From: Allolucifera butyrica
GTDB lineage: Bacteria; Bacillota; Negativicutes; Sporomusales; UPPP01
Assembly: GCF_900476375.1 (NCBI RefSeq)
Contig: NZ_UPPP01000092.1
Location: forward strand, 1-32,320
Length of the DNA: 32,320 nucleotides
Direction: 5' to 3'
This document shows, in pieces, positions 1 to 7,070 of this stretch (the stretch's first letter is position 1; each line of letters begins with the position of its first letter). The notes beneath the pieces are model-generated. The model was not told the DNA's origin. It was given only the letters and a program-made list of their open reading frames with translations, and searched no databases. Both the position numbers and the translations under genes were made by a program.

Positions 1-19
1 TAGGAAGTTGCCGGTTCGC
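1..19 (+). rRNA. 3' end of a 5S-rRNA-like unit (cut by window start)
   Basis: These bases are identical to the 3' end of the 5S-like copy at 530-742 (bases 727-745) and are followed by the same terminator. At least one more copy of the tandem unit therefore lies upstream of the window. Only the 3' strand of helix I is visible, so nothing can be said about the rest of this copy. Confidence 0.55.
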
Positions 20-50
20 AAAAACGCTTATCATTTTGATAAGCGTTTTT
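20..50 (+). terminator. Intrinsic terminator of the upstream 5S-like unit
   Basis: A perfect 14-bp stem (AAAAACGCTTATCA with its complement) closes a TTT loop and ends in a T-run. The same hairpin is repeated at 746-776, after another copy of the unit. Confidence 0.85.
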
Positions 51-165
51 GTATTATAAGGATCTGTGGCGATAACTCGGGGAAGGATGGATGCTGGCGC
101 ATCCTTTGAAAATATCCTGTATGTCGCAGACTAACTGCCTTGAGTTTGCTTAAAAGTATTTACAT

Positions 166-379
166 ATTGCTCCCGTTAAGACGGATGACCTGTTCCCATA
201 TCGAACACAGTAGTTAAGCCCTTAAACGCCGAAAGTCAGCCGTCTTACAGCCAGAGACACCAATAATAGAGATTACATGAAATAGAAAGTAGAGTATCAG
301 TGACACACAGGCTCTATTCAAAGACACGGAGTGTCCTCCATTGGCTGGAAACGGCCTGGGAGGATAGGAAGCTGCTGAT
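166..379 (+). rRNA. 5S-rRNA-like gene, copy 1, with ~100-nt expansion in helix IV
   Basis: The 5' half carries typical 5S landmarks: CCTGTTCCCATA, CGAACACAG, GTTAAGCCC and CGCCGAAAG. The 3' half has GGGAGGATAGGAAGCTGC, like the end of bacterial 5S. Between them helix IV (GCCGT at 239-243, ACGGC at 351-355) is opened by about 107 nt. The insert continues the stem: CAGCCA pairs with TGGCTG, GACAC with GTGTC, and an inner AATAGA with TCTATT. The total is about 214 nt instead of roughly 117. Helix I pairs poorly in this copy, so it may be a pseudogene. Alternatives are a functional expanded 5S, or a 5S interrupted by an intervening hairpin that is cut out. Confidence 0.55.
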
Positions 380-383
380 TGTG

Positions 384-414
384 AAAAGCACCTGCTACAC
401 TAGCAGGTGCTTTT
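384..414 (+). terminator. Terminator of 5S-like unit 1
   Basis: AAAAGCACCTGCTA (384-397) pairs perfectly with TAGCAGGTGCTTTT (401-414) around a CAC loop. The stem sequence differs from the other units' terminators while the architecture (14 bp, 3-nt loop) is the same. Confidence 0.85.
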
Positions 415-529
415 GTATTGGTACATACATCTAACCGCTGTGGGAAGGAAGGATGCTGCCGCATCCTCTGAATTTGATCCTGTGTGTCGCAGACTATCCG
501 TTTATAGTTTGTCTAGGAACATTGAGATA

Positions 530-742
530 GTGATTCTCGTTAAGACGGATGACCTGTTCCCATACCGAACACAGTAGTTAAGCCCACAAACGCCGAAAGT
601 CAGCCGTCTTGCGGCGAATAGAACATATTGTATAGATTACTGAAATAGAAAGCAGAGTATCGGCGACACACAGGCTCTATTCAAAGACACGCGTGTCTTC
701 CATCGGCTGGAAACGGCCTGGAAGGATAGGAAGTTGCCGGTT
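530..742 (+). rRNA. 5S-rRNA-like gene, copy 2, with ~100-nt expansion in helix IV
   Basis: It has the same 5S landmarks as copy 1 (CCTGTTCCCATACCGAAC, GTTAAGCCC, CGCCGAAAG, and GGATAGGAAGTTGC at the end). Helix IV is GCCGT 603-607 with ACGGC 713-717, opened by about 105 nt. The inner AATAGA/TCTATT stem and the GACACACAGG loop are shared with copy 1. A helix I can be drawn between GTGATTCTC (530-538) and GGAAGTTGC (729-737), with wobbles and one C-A mismatch. The outer part of the expansion stem differs from copy 1 but can still pair with one bulge. It could be a functional expanded 5S, a processed precursor or a decayed copy. Confidence 0.55.
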
Positions 743-745
743 CGC

Positions 746-777
746 AAAAACGCTTATCATTTTGATAAGCGTTTTTT
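746..777 (+). terminator. Terminator of 5S-like unit 2
   Basis: A 14-bp stem (746-759 with 763-776), TTT loop and T-run, identical in stem to the terminator at 20-50. Confidence 0.88.
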
Positions 778-892
778 GTATTATAAAGGATTTGCGATGA
801 TAACTCGGAAGGATGGATGCTGGCGCATCCTTTGAAAATATCCTGTGTGTCGCAGACTATCTACCTATAGTTTATCTAGAAACATTGAGATA

Positions 893-957
893 GTGATTCT
901 CATTAAGAAGGATGACCGAACACCGTAGTTAAGCCCTTAGACGCCGAAAGTCAGCCC
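893..957 (+). pseudogene. Truncated 5S-like remnant, copy 3
   Basis: This is the 5' half of the 5S-like core only. It begins with the same GTGATTCTC segment as copy 2. About a dozen bases covering the CTGTTCCCAT element are deleted, and similarity stops after CGCCGAAAGTCAGCC. The expansion segment, the 3' half and the usual terminator are all missing; speD follows on the other strand. It cannot fold as a 5S rRNA and is most simply a decayed end of the array. Confidence 0.65.
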
Positions 958-987
958 ATTTTGTGGTGGTACAATTAGTTGAAAAAC

Positions 988-1034
988 AAAAAAGGCTTCC
1001 GCTTAAGCTGTTAGAGCTAAACGAAGCCTTTTTT
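988..1034. terminator. Bidirectional terminator downstream of speD
   Basis: AAAAAAGGCTTC (988-999) pairs with GAAGCCTTTTTT (1023-1034), with a smaller AGCT/AGCT stem inside the loop. A-run and T-run on opposite sides let it work in both directions: for speD on the minus strand and for anything reading out of the 5S array. Confidence 0.8.
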
Positions 1035-1055
1035 GTTATTAAAAACCATACCGGT

Positions 1056-1508
1056 TTATTTTACTTTGGAAAGAAAGTTCAGCACTTTGGCTCCCGTGTT
1101 GCGGACCCGGCGCAAGGGGGCAATACTGATTCTGACTTTTGGTTTCATGTCACTTTCCGAGCCAAAATCGCCTCGTTTAATATTAGTGGTTTTTGTTTTT
1201 TCCGGCTTTAGGAAACCCTTTAATATGGATACTGCTCTATCCGGACGGCTGTGGTCGCCACAGGTAAACACATCAACGGCGGCATACCCAAGTTCGGGGT
1301 ATGTATGAATACTCATATGACTCTCAGCTAAAAGCGCCAATGCGGTTAGGCCTTGTGGCTCAAATTTATGATATGAAAAGTTGAGCAAAGTCATATTTGC
1401 TTCACTTACGGCAGTAAGCATGGCATTTTTTATAAATTCAAGATTGTCAAGGTTAGCAAAGCTGCAACCATACATATCAACAGTTAAATGCTTACCAATT
1501 ACTTTCAT
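1056..1508 (-). CDS. speD: S-adenosylmethionine decarboxylase proenzyme (class 1B)
   Basis: Makes decarboxylated S-adenosylmethionine, the aminopropyl donor for spermidine synthesis. The cytosolic proenzyme cleaves itself to form a pyruvoyl group. The sequence shows the short bacterial form: the autocleavage pair E62-S63 in LAESHMSIHTYPE, the acid/base residues H68 and C83 (FTCGDH), and the KHLTVDMYGC start typical of the family. The start at 1508 is chosen because AAGGGG sits 11 bases upstream; an in-frame ATG 54 bases earlier would add a non-conserved leader. At 150 aa it carries a basic C-terminal tail of about 25 residues beyond the usual core. It stands alone, with no speE next to it. 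Confidence 0.93.
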   Translation of the reverse strand: MKVIGKHLTVDMYGCSFANLDNLEFIKNAMLTAVSEANMTLLNFSYHKFEPQGLTALALLAESHMSIHTYPELGYAAVDVFTCGDHSRPDRAVSILKGFLKPEKTKTTNIKRGDFGSESDMKPKVRISIAPLRRVRNTGAKVLNFLSKVK

Positions 1509-1762
1509 CACACATCGCCCCTTTTCGTAGATTTTTGGCTGGAGGCGTATACTTTTCCGCAAAAAAGACTAAAATTCAGGACTTTTCCAATGAAAAGCGC
1601 GATTTTACCAAAGCATTAGCAGTATTACGCCATTTATTTTATCCATTATACAATTTTTCATTATAAATCGCCTGGACAGGATTGTAAAGAGGAAAATTTA
1701 TAAACCGGGATAAAAATTTTTGCGTCAATTTGTCATTTTATTGATAGAATACTACAATAGTA

Positions 1763-1792
1763 TTGCAGGAATATTACGGTTTATAGTAAAAT
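1763..1792 (+). promoter_or_regulatory. Candidate sigma-A promoter of fabK
   Basis: TTGCAG (1763-1768), 18 bases, TAAAAT (1787-1792), about 40 bases before the fabK start in an AT-rich gap. The match is moderate and other AT-rich hexamers are nearby. The rest of the 1509-1831 gap shows no gene. Confidence 0.4.
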
Positions 1793-1831
1793 CTTTTCCA
1801 TAGCAGTATATTTTATTAAAGGAGAATTTCT

Positions 1832-2773
1832 ATGAGTACAAAACTTACCGCGCTGTTAGATATTGAATATCCGATTATTCAAGGGGCCATGGCCTGGATT
1901 TCTGATGGAAAATTAGCGGCGGCGGTTTCGGACGCCGGCGGTGCCGGTATTATTGCTGCCGGCGGTCGAGATGCTTCCTGGGTAAGAGAAGAGATTCGGT
2001 TGGCTAAGAGTTTAACCAACAAGCCTTTTGGTGTTAATATTCAGCTAATGGCAATCAATAAGGATGAAATTGTCGATGTCGTTTGCGAAGAACAGGTAGC
2101 CTTTGTCACATTGGGGGCGGGGAATCCGATTCCGTACTTTGACAGATTACAGCAGGCCGGGGTCAAAAAGATTCCTGTTGTGCCGAATGCTAAGCTGGCT
2201 CGGCGGGTGGAAGATAGCGGAGCTGACGCGATAGTAATTGAAGGAATGGAGGCAGGGGGACACATTGGCGTGTTAACTACAATGGCCCTGATGACTCAGG
2301 TGATTCCTTTGGTTGACATTCCGGTTGTTGCGGCCGGTGGGTTTGCCGACGGTCGTGGTTTGGCGGCGGCGCTTATTATGGGAGCGGCTGGAATTCAAAT
2401 GGGTACGCGTTTCCTGCTGGCCCAGGAATGTGGTGCTCATCCGAATTTTAAAGAGAAAATAATCAATGCTGCCGACACGGATACGGTAGTAACGGGCTTA
2501 ACGAGCGGACATGCGGTCCGCGGCATTAAGAACCGGTTTACGGAAACATTCTTAGAACTGGAAGGTGCCTGCGCACCGGTGGCCGAATTGGACAAGCTGG
2601 CTACAGGGACAAGCCGCCTGGCGGCGGTTGACGGGGATGTAGTCAACGGGATGGTACAAGCCGGACAAAGCTTGCTGCCGTTAAAAAAGGTGGAGCCGGC
2701 CAGACAAATTATAGCGGATATTGTTAATCAAAGCCGTCTTTTACTTAACCAAGCGGCGATGATTCAAATATAA
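1832..2773 (+). CDS. fabK: Enoyl-ACP reductase II (FabK-type, FMN-dependent)
   Basis: Probably reduces trans-2-enoyl-ACP in fatty acid elongation, using FMN and NAD(P)H. The fold is the nitronate monooxygenase / FabK TIM barrel. Visible family features are PIIQGAMAWIS near the N terminus, the IEGMEAGGHIG motif with H144 at the position of the FabK catalytic histidine, and the flavin-phosphate motifs AAGGFADGRG and GIQMGTRF. At 313 aa it has the usual FabK length. AAAGGAG lies 9 bases before the ATG. It is not inside a fab gene cluster; fprA follows 32 bases later and may be co-transcribed. A 2-nitropropane dioxygenase role is the alternative, but the EGMEAGGHIG signature favours FabK. Confidence 0.85.
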   Translation: MSTKLTALLDIEYPIIQGAMAWISDGKLAAAVSDAGGAGIIAAGGRDASWVREEIRLAKSLTNKPFGVNIQLMAINKDEIVDVVCEEQVAFVTLGAGNPIPYFDRLQQAGVKKIPVVPNAKLARRVEDSGADAIVIEGMEAGGHIGVLTTMALMTQVIPLVDIPVVAAGGFADGRGLAAALIMGAAGIQMGTRFLLAQECGAHPNFKEKIINAADTDTVVTGLTSGHAVRGIKNRFTETFLELEGACAPVAELDKLATGTSRLAAVDGDVVNGMVQAGQSLLPLKKVEPARQIIADIVNQSRLLLNQAAMIQI

Positions 2774-2805
2774 ATTTAGGATAAGCTGAAAAGAGGGAGA
2801 TTTTT

Positions 2806-3990
2806 ATGAACAAAGTAAAGTTGGCGGAAGGCGTTTATTATGTTGGCGCCGTGGATTGGAATTTACGCGACTTCCACGGTTATAATACACCGGGAGGAGT
2901 AACTTACAATGCATACCTGATCGTAGACGAGAAAGTTTGCCTGATTGATAATGTTAAGGCTCCTTTTGCCGGTGAGCTCATTGAAAGGATCAGCGAGATT
3001 ATTGATCCGGCCAAAATCGATTACGTGGTTACCAACCATGTTGAACCGGACCATTCCGGGTCGCTGCCGGTGATTATGGCTAAAGCGCCAAATGCGAAAG
3101 TCGTATTGACAGAGCAGGGGAAATCGGGCATTATGAAACATTACCAGACAAATTATGATTTCATGATTGTCAAGGAAGGGGATGTGCTGGCGCTGGGAAG
3201 GAATAAGCTGCACTTTCTGCCGCTGCCGATGGTGCACTGGCCGGATTCCATGGCTACCTATCTTGATGGAGAGCAAATTCTATTTTCCAATGATGCCTTT
3301 GGGCAGCATGTGTGTTCATCTATGAGGTTTGATGATGAAGTGGATATTGATCAAGTTATATATGAAGCGGCAAAATATTACGCCAACATCTTAATGCCCT
3401 TCGGCAAGCTGATAACGAAAGCATTGGGGAAAACCGGCCAATTGCCGGTCCGCATGATTGCCCCCAGTCATGGGGTGGTTTGGCGCAAATATATCCCGCA
3501 AATCTTAGCTAAGTATGAGGAATGGAGCAGCGGGCTCACTAAAGATAAAGTCATTATTGTCTATGATACAATGTGGGGAAGCACGGACCAGATGGCTCGC
3601 CGTATTCTCGACGGTGTGGCGGCTGCGGGGGTGACAGCCAAGCTCTATAAGATGTCCGTATCCACCCGCAGCGAAATCATTGCGGAGATCCTGGAGGCCA
3701 AAGCTATTCTTATCGGCTCTTCCACAATCAATAACGGAATGCTGCCTACAGTAGGCGGATTACTGCTTTATCTGAAGGGACTCCGGCCAATGAATAAATT
3801 AGGGGCTGGTTTTGGCGCTTATGGATGGGGCGGCGGTGCTCAGCAGAATATGGAAGAACTGCTAAAAGCAGCCGGGGTCGCTGTTCAACCGGGATTAGCT
3901 ATTAAATGGGTTCCTGACGCAGCGGAATTAGACCGTTGTTTCCAGTTCGGCCTAGAGTTCGGCAAATCCGTGTTAGCTGCAAATAAGTAG
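2806..3990 (+). CDS. fprA: Flavodiiron protein (A-type flavoprotein, O2/NO reductase)
   Basis: Reduces oxygen to water, or nitric oxide to nitrous oxide, as a cytosolic detoxification enzyme in anaerobes. The N-terminal metallo-beta-lactamase domain (about 1-245) has the diiron ligand set: H78, E80, D82 and H83 in NHVEPDHSG, H144 (HWPDSM), D163 (SNDAFG) and H222 (PSHGV). The C-terminal flavodoxin domain (about 248-390) starts with VIIVYDTMWGSTDQMA, the FMN phosphate loop. There is no extra rubredoxin or flavin-reductase domain, so an external electron donor is needed. GAGGGAG precedes the ATG. It follows fabK closely and is closed by a hairpin. Confidence 0.95.
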   Translation: MNKVKLAEGVYYVGAVDWNLRDFHGYNTPGGVTYNAYLIVDEKVCLIDNVKAPFAGELIERISEIIDPAKIDYVVTNHVEPDHSGSLPVIMAKAPNAKVVLTEQGKSGIMKHYQTNYDFMIVKEGDVLALGRNKLHFLPLPMVHWPDSMATYLDGEQILFSNDAFGQHVCSSMRFDDEVDIDQVIYEAAKYYANILMPFGKLITKALGKTGQLPVRMIAPSHGVVWRKYIPQILAKYEEWSSGLTKDKVIIVYDTMWGSTDQMARRILDGVAAAGVTAKLYKMSVSTRSEIIAEILEAKAILIGSSTINNGMLPTVGGLLLYLKGLRPMNKLGAGFGAYGWGGGAQQNMEELLKAAGVAVQPGLAIKWVPDAAELDRCFQFGLEFGKSVLAANK

Positions 3991-3992
3991 GA

Positions 3993-4020
3993 TAAAGGAG
4001 GGCTGTTAAGCCCTCCTTTA
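3993..4020 (+). terminator. Hairpin terminator after the flavodiiron gene
   Basis: TAAAGGAGGGCT (3993-4004) pairs perfectly with AGCCCTCCTTTA (4009-4020) around GTTA. The T-run is short, so termination strength is uncertain. Confidence 0.65.
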
Positions 4021-4127
4021 CATACCTTATGCCGATTTGTGCAAAATATACGGTGTGACAAGTAACCCCAGTTTTACGTAACGGAGCCGGGAGCAGCGAC
4101 AAGACGCAATTTATTAGGGGGACAAGC

Positions 4128-4649
4128 ATGTATACATGGCATCATGGTCTCTGGATGTATTTTTTTTCCCGGCGGCATCCTGATGTTTGGCAATTTGTAG
4201 CCGGTTCCATGGCTCCTGATTATATATATGTAATCTTTGTGGCAATTATGCTGCTAAAAGGGCAAATTGCCTGGTATGAACTGCCAAAGCTGAATCCGAC
4301 TGTGTTGATGTCCTTTTTACCCTTGTACCCATGGGTAGTAAAGGTTGACTTGATCGGACATTCCGTAGTGATCTGGTCAGTGGCGCTTATGTTGGCCCTG
4401 TTGCCGGGAATACGTAAAATGCAGGCTTTTGTAATTGGCTGGGGCAGTCATTTGCTGCTTGACGAATTGACCCACGCCGCTCATGCTAATTTCTTTCTTT
4501 ATCCGTTATCGCTATTTTCAGTGCACAGTCCGGTATCTTACTGGGAACCTGGTTATTTCGCCAGGGAATTTAAGCTGGTAAACGGGATTTTATTAGGACT
4601 TGCACTTATATATCTGGCCGGGCACTGGTGGAAAAAAAGACGCCAATAA
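4128..4649 (+). CDS. YdjM-like integral membrane protein, putative metal-dependent hydrolase
   Basis: Function unknown. The 173-aa protein has about four hydrophobic segments. It also has patterns recalling the YdjM/DUF457-type membrane hydrolases: HHGLW at the N terminus, SMAPDYIY, GWGSHLLLDELTHAAHANF and FLYPLS. The His/Asp spacing in SHLLLDELTH suggests a metal site at the membrane face; that is inference from motif resemblance. AGGGGG lies before the ATG. It lies between a terminator and the rRNA methyltransferase gene 32 bases downstream, so the two may share a transcript. Confidence 0.6.
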   Translation: MYTWHHGLWMYFFSRRHPDVWQFVAGSMAPDYIYVIFVAIMLLKGQIAWYELPKLNPTVLMSFLPLYPWVVKVDLIGHSVVIWSVALMLALLPGIRKMQAFVIGWGSHLLLDELTHAAHANFFLYPLSLFSVHSPVSYWEPGYFAREFKLVNGILLGLALIYLAGHWWKKRRQ

Positions 4650-4681
4650 ATAAAAAATAGAATAGGAAACGAGGAATTATT

Positions 4682-5863
4682 ATGGAGAATCTGGCAAAAT
4701 TGTTTATGCGTAAAGGAGCACAGTACCGGGTGGAAAGCGGTCATCCCTGGGTGTATCAGAGTGAAGTTGATTATATAGACGGAAATTTTGAACCCGGTGA
4801 TATCATTGATGTATATAATTTTCGCCAAAAGTGGATTGGCCGGGGCTATATCAATCCCCGTTCCCAAATTATTGTACGGATTATGACGCGGGAACAGGAA
4901 CCAATTGACCGGTCATTTTTTCAAAAGCGGATTGAGGCGGCGTGGAACTATCGGAAGCAATTTTTGCCGGAAGCGGAATACTGCCGGCTGGTATACGGCG
5001 AGGCCGATTTCCTGCCGGCTTTGATTGTGGATAAATTTGGTCCATACATGGTAATCCAAACCTTAGCTTTGGGAATTGACCGGTTTAAAGATACTATTGT
5101 CGGTGTTCTAGATGAGATGTTTCAACCGGCAGGTATTTTTGAGCGAAACGATGTTCCCGTACGAAAACTGGAGGGATTGGAACTGCGCAAGGGATATTTG
5201 AAAGGTCAATTCAACCCCCGCATTACCGTACTGGAAAACGGAATTCCCTTTTACGCCGATATTGAAAATGGACAAAAGACGGGATTCTTTTATGATCAGC
5301 GGGAAAATCGCGCCTTTTTAAAGCAGCTGGTTCCGGGCGCGGAAGTTTTGGACTGTTTTTGTCATACCGGTTCATTTACCGTACATTCAGCCATATATGG
5401 CGCCAAGCAAGTTACGGCAGTGGATATTTCGGCAGAGGCCATTGAATTAGCCAGGGAAAATGCCAGAAACAATAACGTGGAGGAGCAGTGCTCTTTTCAA
5501 GTGGCCAATGCTTTCGACTTCTTAAGAACCGCAACGGAGACCGGCCAGCAGTATGATGTGGTTATCCTTGACCCCCCAGCCTTTACGAAAAGCCGGGGAG
5601 CGCTGGAAGGAGCGGCCAGGGGTTATAAAGAAATTAATCTGCGGGGACTGAAACTCGTCCGTCCCGGGGGATATTTAGTGACTTGCTCCTGTTCCTATCA
5701 TATGGACCGTAATTTGTTCAGCGCCATTGTAGTGGATGCCGCCCGGGATACCCGGAAAGTAATCCGGCAGGTGGAATATCGAACGCAGGCTAAAGACCAT
5801 CCCATTTTACTCGCGGCTGCCGAAACGGAATATCTTAAATTCCTGGTTGTACAAGTTTGGTAG
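4682..5863 (+). CDS. rlmI: Class I rRNA methyltransferase, RlmI/RlmK-type (23S m5C)
   Basis: Predicted S-adenosylmethionine-dependent cytosine-5 methyltransferase acting on 23S rRNA. Domains in order: an N-terminal PUA RNA-binding domain (about 1-75), a linker, and a Rossmann methyltransferase domain (about 185-393). Visible elements are IENGQKTGFFYDQR (about 195-207), SAM motif I VLDCFCHTGSFT (222-233), the acidic VDIS after beta-2, the DPPAFTKS motif (297-304) and the TCSCS catalytic-cysteine region (334-338). The 393-aa length matches the family. Substrate position is inferred from the family only. A terminator follows. Confidence 0.85.
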   Translation: MENLAKLFMRKGAQYRVESGHPWVYQSEVDYIDGNFEPGDIIDVYNFRQKWIGRGYINPRSQIIVRIMTREQEPIDRSFFQKRIEAAWNYRKQFLPEAEYCRLVYGEADFLPALIVDKFGPYMVIQTLALGIDRFKDTIVGVLDEMFQPAGIFERNDVPVRKLEGLELRKGYLKGQFNPRITVLENGIPFYADIENGQKTGFFYDQRENRAFLKQLVPGAEVLDCFCHTGSFTVHSAIYGAKQVTAVDISAEAIELARENARNNNVEEQCSFQVANAFDFLRTATETGQQYDVVILDPPAFTKSRGALEGAARGYKEINLRGLKLVRPGGYLVTCSCSYHMDRNLFSAIVVDAARDTRKVIRQVEYRTQAKDHPILLAAAETEYLKFLVVQVW

Positions 5864-5880
5864 AAGGAACTGTCATGCCG

Positions 5881-5905
5881 AAAAACCGCGTTAAGCGGTT
5901 TTTTC
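5881..5905 (+). terminator. Terminator after rlmI-like gene
   Basis: AAAAACCGC, loop GTTAA, GCGGTTTTT plus further T residues. A nearly identical hairpin follows the DUF421 gene at 29376-29399. Confidence 0.88.
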
Positions 5906-6013
5906 TTTAGAGGAAAGGCATGGAAAACGCCGGAAATCGGATGAAATCAGCCGTGTTCTGGCAATAATAAAAATAAATGAGCTACAACTGGAAAATTCAT
6001 TACTAAAGACGGA

Positions 6014-6042
6014 TTGATAAAAGTCAAAAAGTCAAATACAAT
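6014..6042 (+). promoter_or_regulatory. Sigma-A promoter of the ctsR operon
   Basis: TTGATA (6014-6019), 17 bases, TACAAT (6037-6042). CtsR heptads lie in the spacer and just downstream, so repressor binding would block RNA polymerase directly. Confidence 0.75.
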
Positions 6043-6069
6043 ATAAACAAAAGGTCAAATAAAGTCAAA
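6022..6069 (+). promoter_or_regulatory. CtsR operator heptads
   Basis: The downstream site is GGTCAAA TAA AGTCAAA (6053-6069), the classical CtsR direct heptad repeat with a 3-base spacer. Two further AGTCAAA heptads at 6022-6028 and 6030-6036 lie inside the promoter spacer at an 8-base period, so they form an imperfect second site. Together they predict autoregulation and heat or protein-damage induction of ctsR-mcsA-mcsB-clpC. Confidence 0.88.
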
Positions 6070-6088
6070 GAAAAAGAAGGTGAGTTGC

Positions 6089-6535
6089 GTGAGTAATCTT
6101 GCCGACGTGATTGAGCAGTGGATTTTGCGTAAATTATCGGATGAAAAAGACGACATTGTTATACTTCGCCGCAATGAAATGGCTGAAGAAATCGAGTGTG
6201 CGCCATCTCAGATCAGTTACGTGCTCAGCACCCGCTTTACCGTAGCCCGGGGATTTATTGTTGAATCGAGAAGGGGACTGGGTGGATTTGTGCGTATTGC
6301 CAGAATACCGGTCGAGAATATTGTATATGAAGATGCGGCCCGGCAAATTGATGCCGGCACGTCGATCCAGGAAGTCCGGGATATTGTGGCGCGGCTGAGC
6401 CGGCACAATTTGTTGACCGCCAGGGAGGCGGCTCTGATTCAACGGTTTACCGCCATGATTTTTGGGCGGGTTGAGCCTTTGGAGCGGGCGCAGATATTGA
6501 GAACCATCTTTTTCACTTTGTCGGAGTTTTCATGA
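6089..6535 (+). CDS. ctsR: Transcriptional repressor of class III stress genes
   Basis: Dimeric winged-helix repressor of clp genes, inactivated by heat and controlled by McsA/McsB. The N-terminal DNA-binding domain (about 1-72) contains APSQISYVLSTRFT and the wing RRGLGGFVRI. The C-terminal half is the helical dimer domain. The GTG at 6089 is chosen because AAGGTG lies 7 bases upstream and MSNLADVIEQWI aligns with the usual CtsR start; an in-frame GTG at 6080 overlaps that ribosome site. R62 of the wing is kept, but residue 64 in the normally four-glycine loop is leucine. It is the first gene of a four-gene operon under its own operator. Confidence 0.95.
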   Translation: MSNLADVIEQWILRKLSDEKDDIVILRRNEMAEEIECAPSQISYVLSTRFTVARGFIVESRRGLGGFVRIARIPVENIVYEDAARQIDAGTSIQEVRDIVARLSRHNLLTAREAALIQRFTAMIFGRVEPLERAQILRTIFFTLSEFS

Positions 6536-6547
6536 GGAGGGGTTATC

Positions 6548-7054
6548 GTGCTGTGTGATGAGTGTAAAAAAAATCCGGCCTGCGTGCATGTTACTAAAAT
6601 TACCAATAACCAGAAAGTGGAGCGGCATTTGTGCGAGCAATGTGCGCAGAGCCTTGGCGAGATGAAAGTGTCTCTAAATACCAGTTTTTCGGTGCATGAT
6701 TTTTTGAAGGGTATGTTTAGTCATGATTTTATGGAAGGTAATCATTTTCATAATGAAGCGGCTTGTCCTAATTGCGGCATGACTTACACCGACTTCAGCC
6801 GCGGCGGCAAGATTGGCTGCGGCACCTGTTATCAGGTTTTTGCCGACCGGTTGGAGCCTTTAATCCGGCGCATTCACGGGACCTGCGGCCATACGGGAAA
6901 GGTTCCGAAACGGACCGGTGGGACTATTGAAGTGAAACAGCGTCTGAAACGGCTGCGGCAGGAATTAGAGCGTTACGTGGCTCATGAGCAATATGAACAG
7001 GCCGCTAAAGTCCGGGATGAGATCCGCAGCCTGGAAAAACAACTGGGCTGTTAG
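6548..7054 (+). CDS. mcsA: McsA, zinc-finger activator of McsB kinase
   Basis: Cytosolic adaptor that activates the protein arginine kinase McsB and modulates CtsR. The sequence shows four CxxC pairs (CDEC, CEQC, CPNC, CGTC), expected to bind two zinc ions, and a C-terminal UVR-type helical motif (about 130-165, KQRLKRLRQELERYVAHEQY and onward) that resembles the linker of ClpC and UvrB. It starts at a GTG with GAGGAGGGG overlapping the ctsR stop region, 12 bases after ctsR. At 168 aa it has normal length. Confidence 0.94.
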   Translation: MLCDECKKNPACVHVTKITNNQKVERHLCEQCAQSLGEMKVSLNTSFSVHDFLKGMFSHDFMEGNHFHNEAACPNCGMTYTDFSRGGKIGCGTCYQVFADRLEPLIRRIHGTCGHTGKVPKRTGGTIEVKQRLKRLRQELERYVAHEQYEQAAKVRDEIRSLEKQLGC

Positions 7055-7070
7055 AAGGAGGGACGGGCAA

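Larger units (their letters stand above)
52..957 (+). repeat. Tandem array of ~362-bp units carrying 5S-like RNAs
   Basis: Three successive units share the same layout. Each has a leader with a small hairpin, GGATGC-N4-GCATCC, at 89-104, 451-466 and 815-830, giving periods of 362 and 364 bp. A shared GTCGCAGACTA stretch follows, then a 5S-like core. Units 1 and 2 end in a strong terminator; unit 3 breaks off after the first half of the core. The leaders have diverged between units, so the duplication is not recent. The array is probably the tail of a ribosomal RNA operon located upstream, but that is inference because no 16S or 23S sequence is in the window. Confidence 0.75.

Noticed and set aside
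52..957. CRISPR array or IS element as the explanation for the repeats
   Set aside because: The units are about 362 bp with 5S-like cores and terminators; there are no short regular repeats with unique spacers, no transposase and no terminal inverted repeats.
963..1308. Two plus-strand frames across the speD region
   Set aside because: They overlap speD antisense and a terminator, without convincing ribosome sites.
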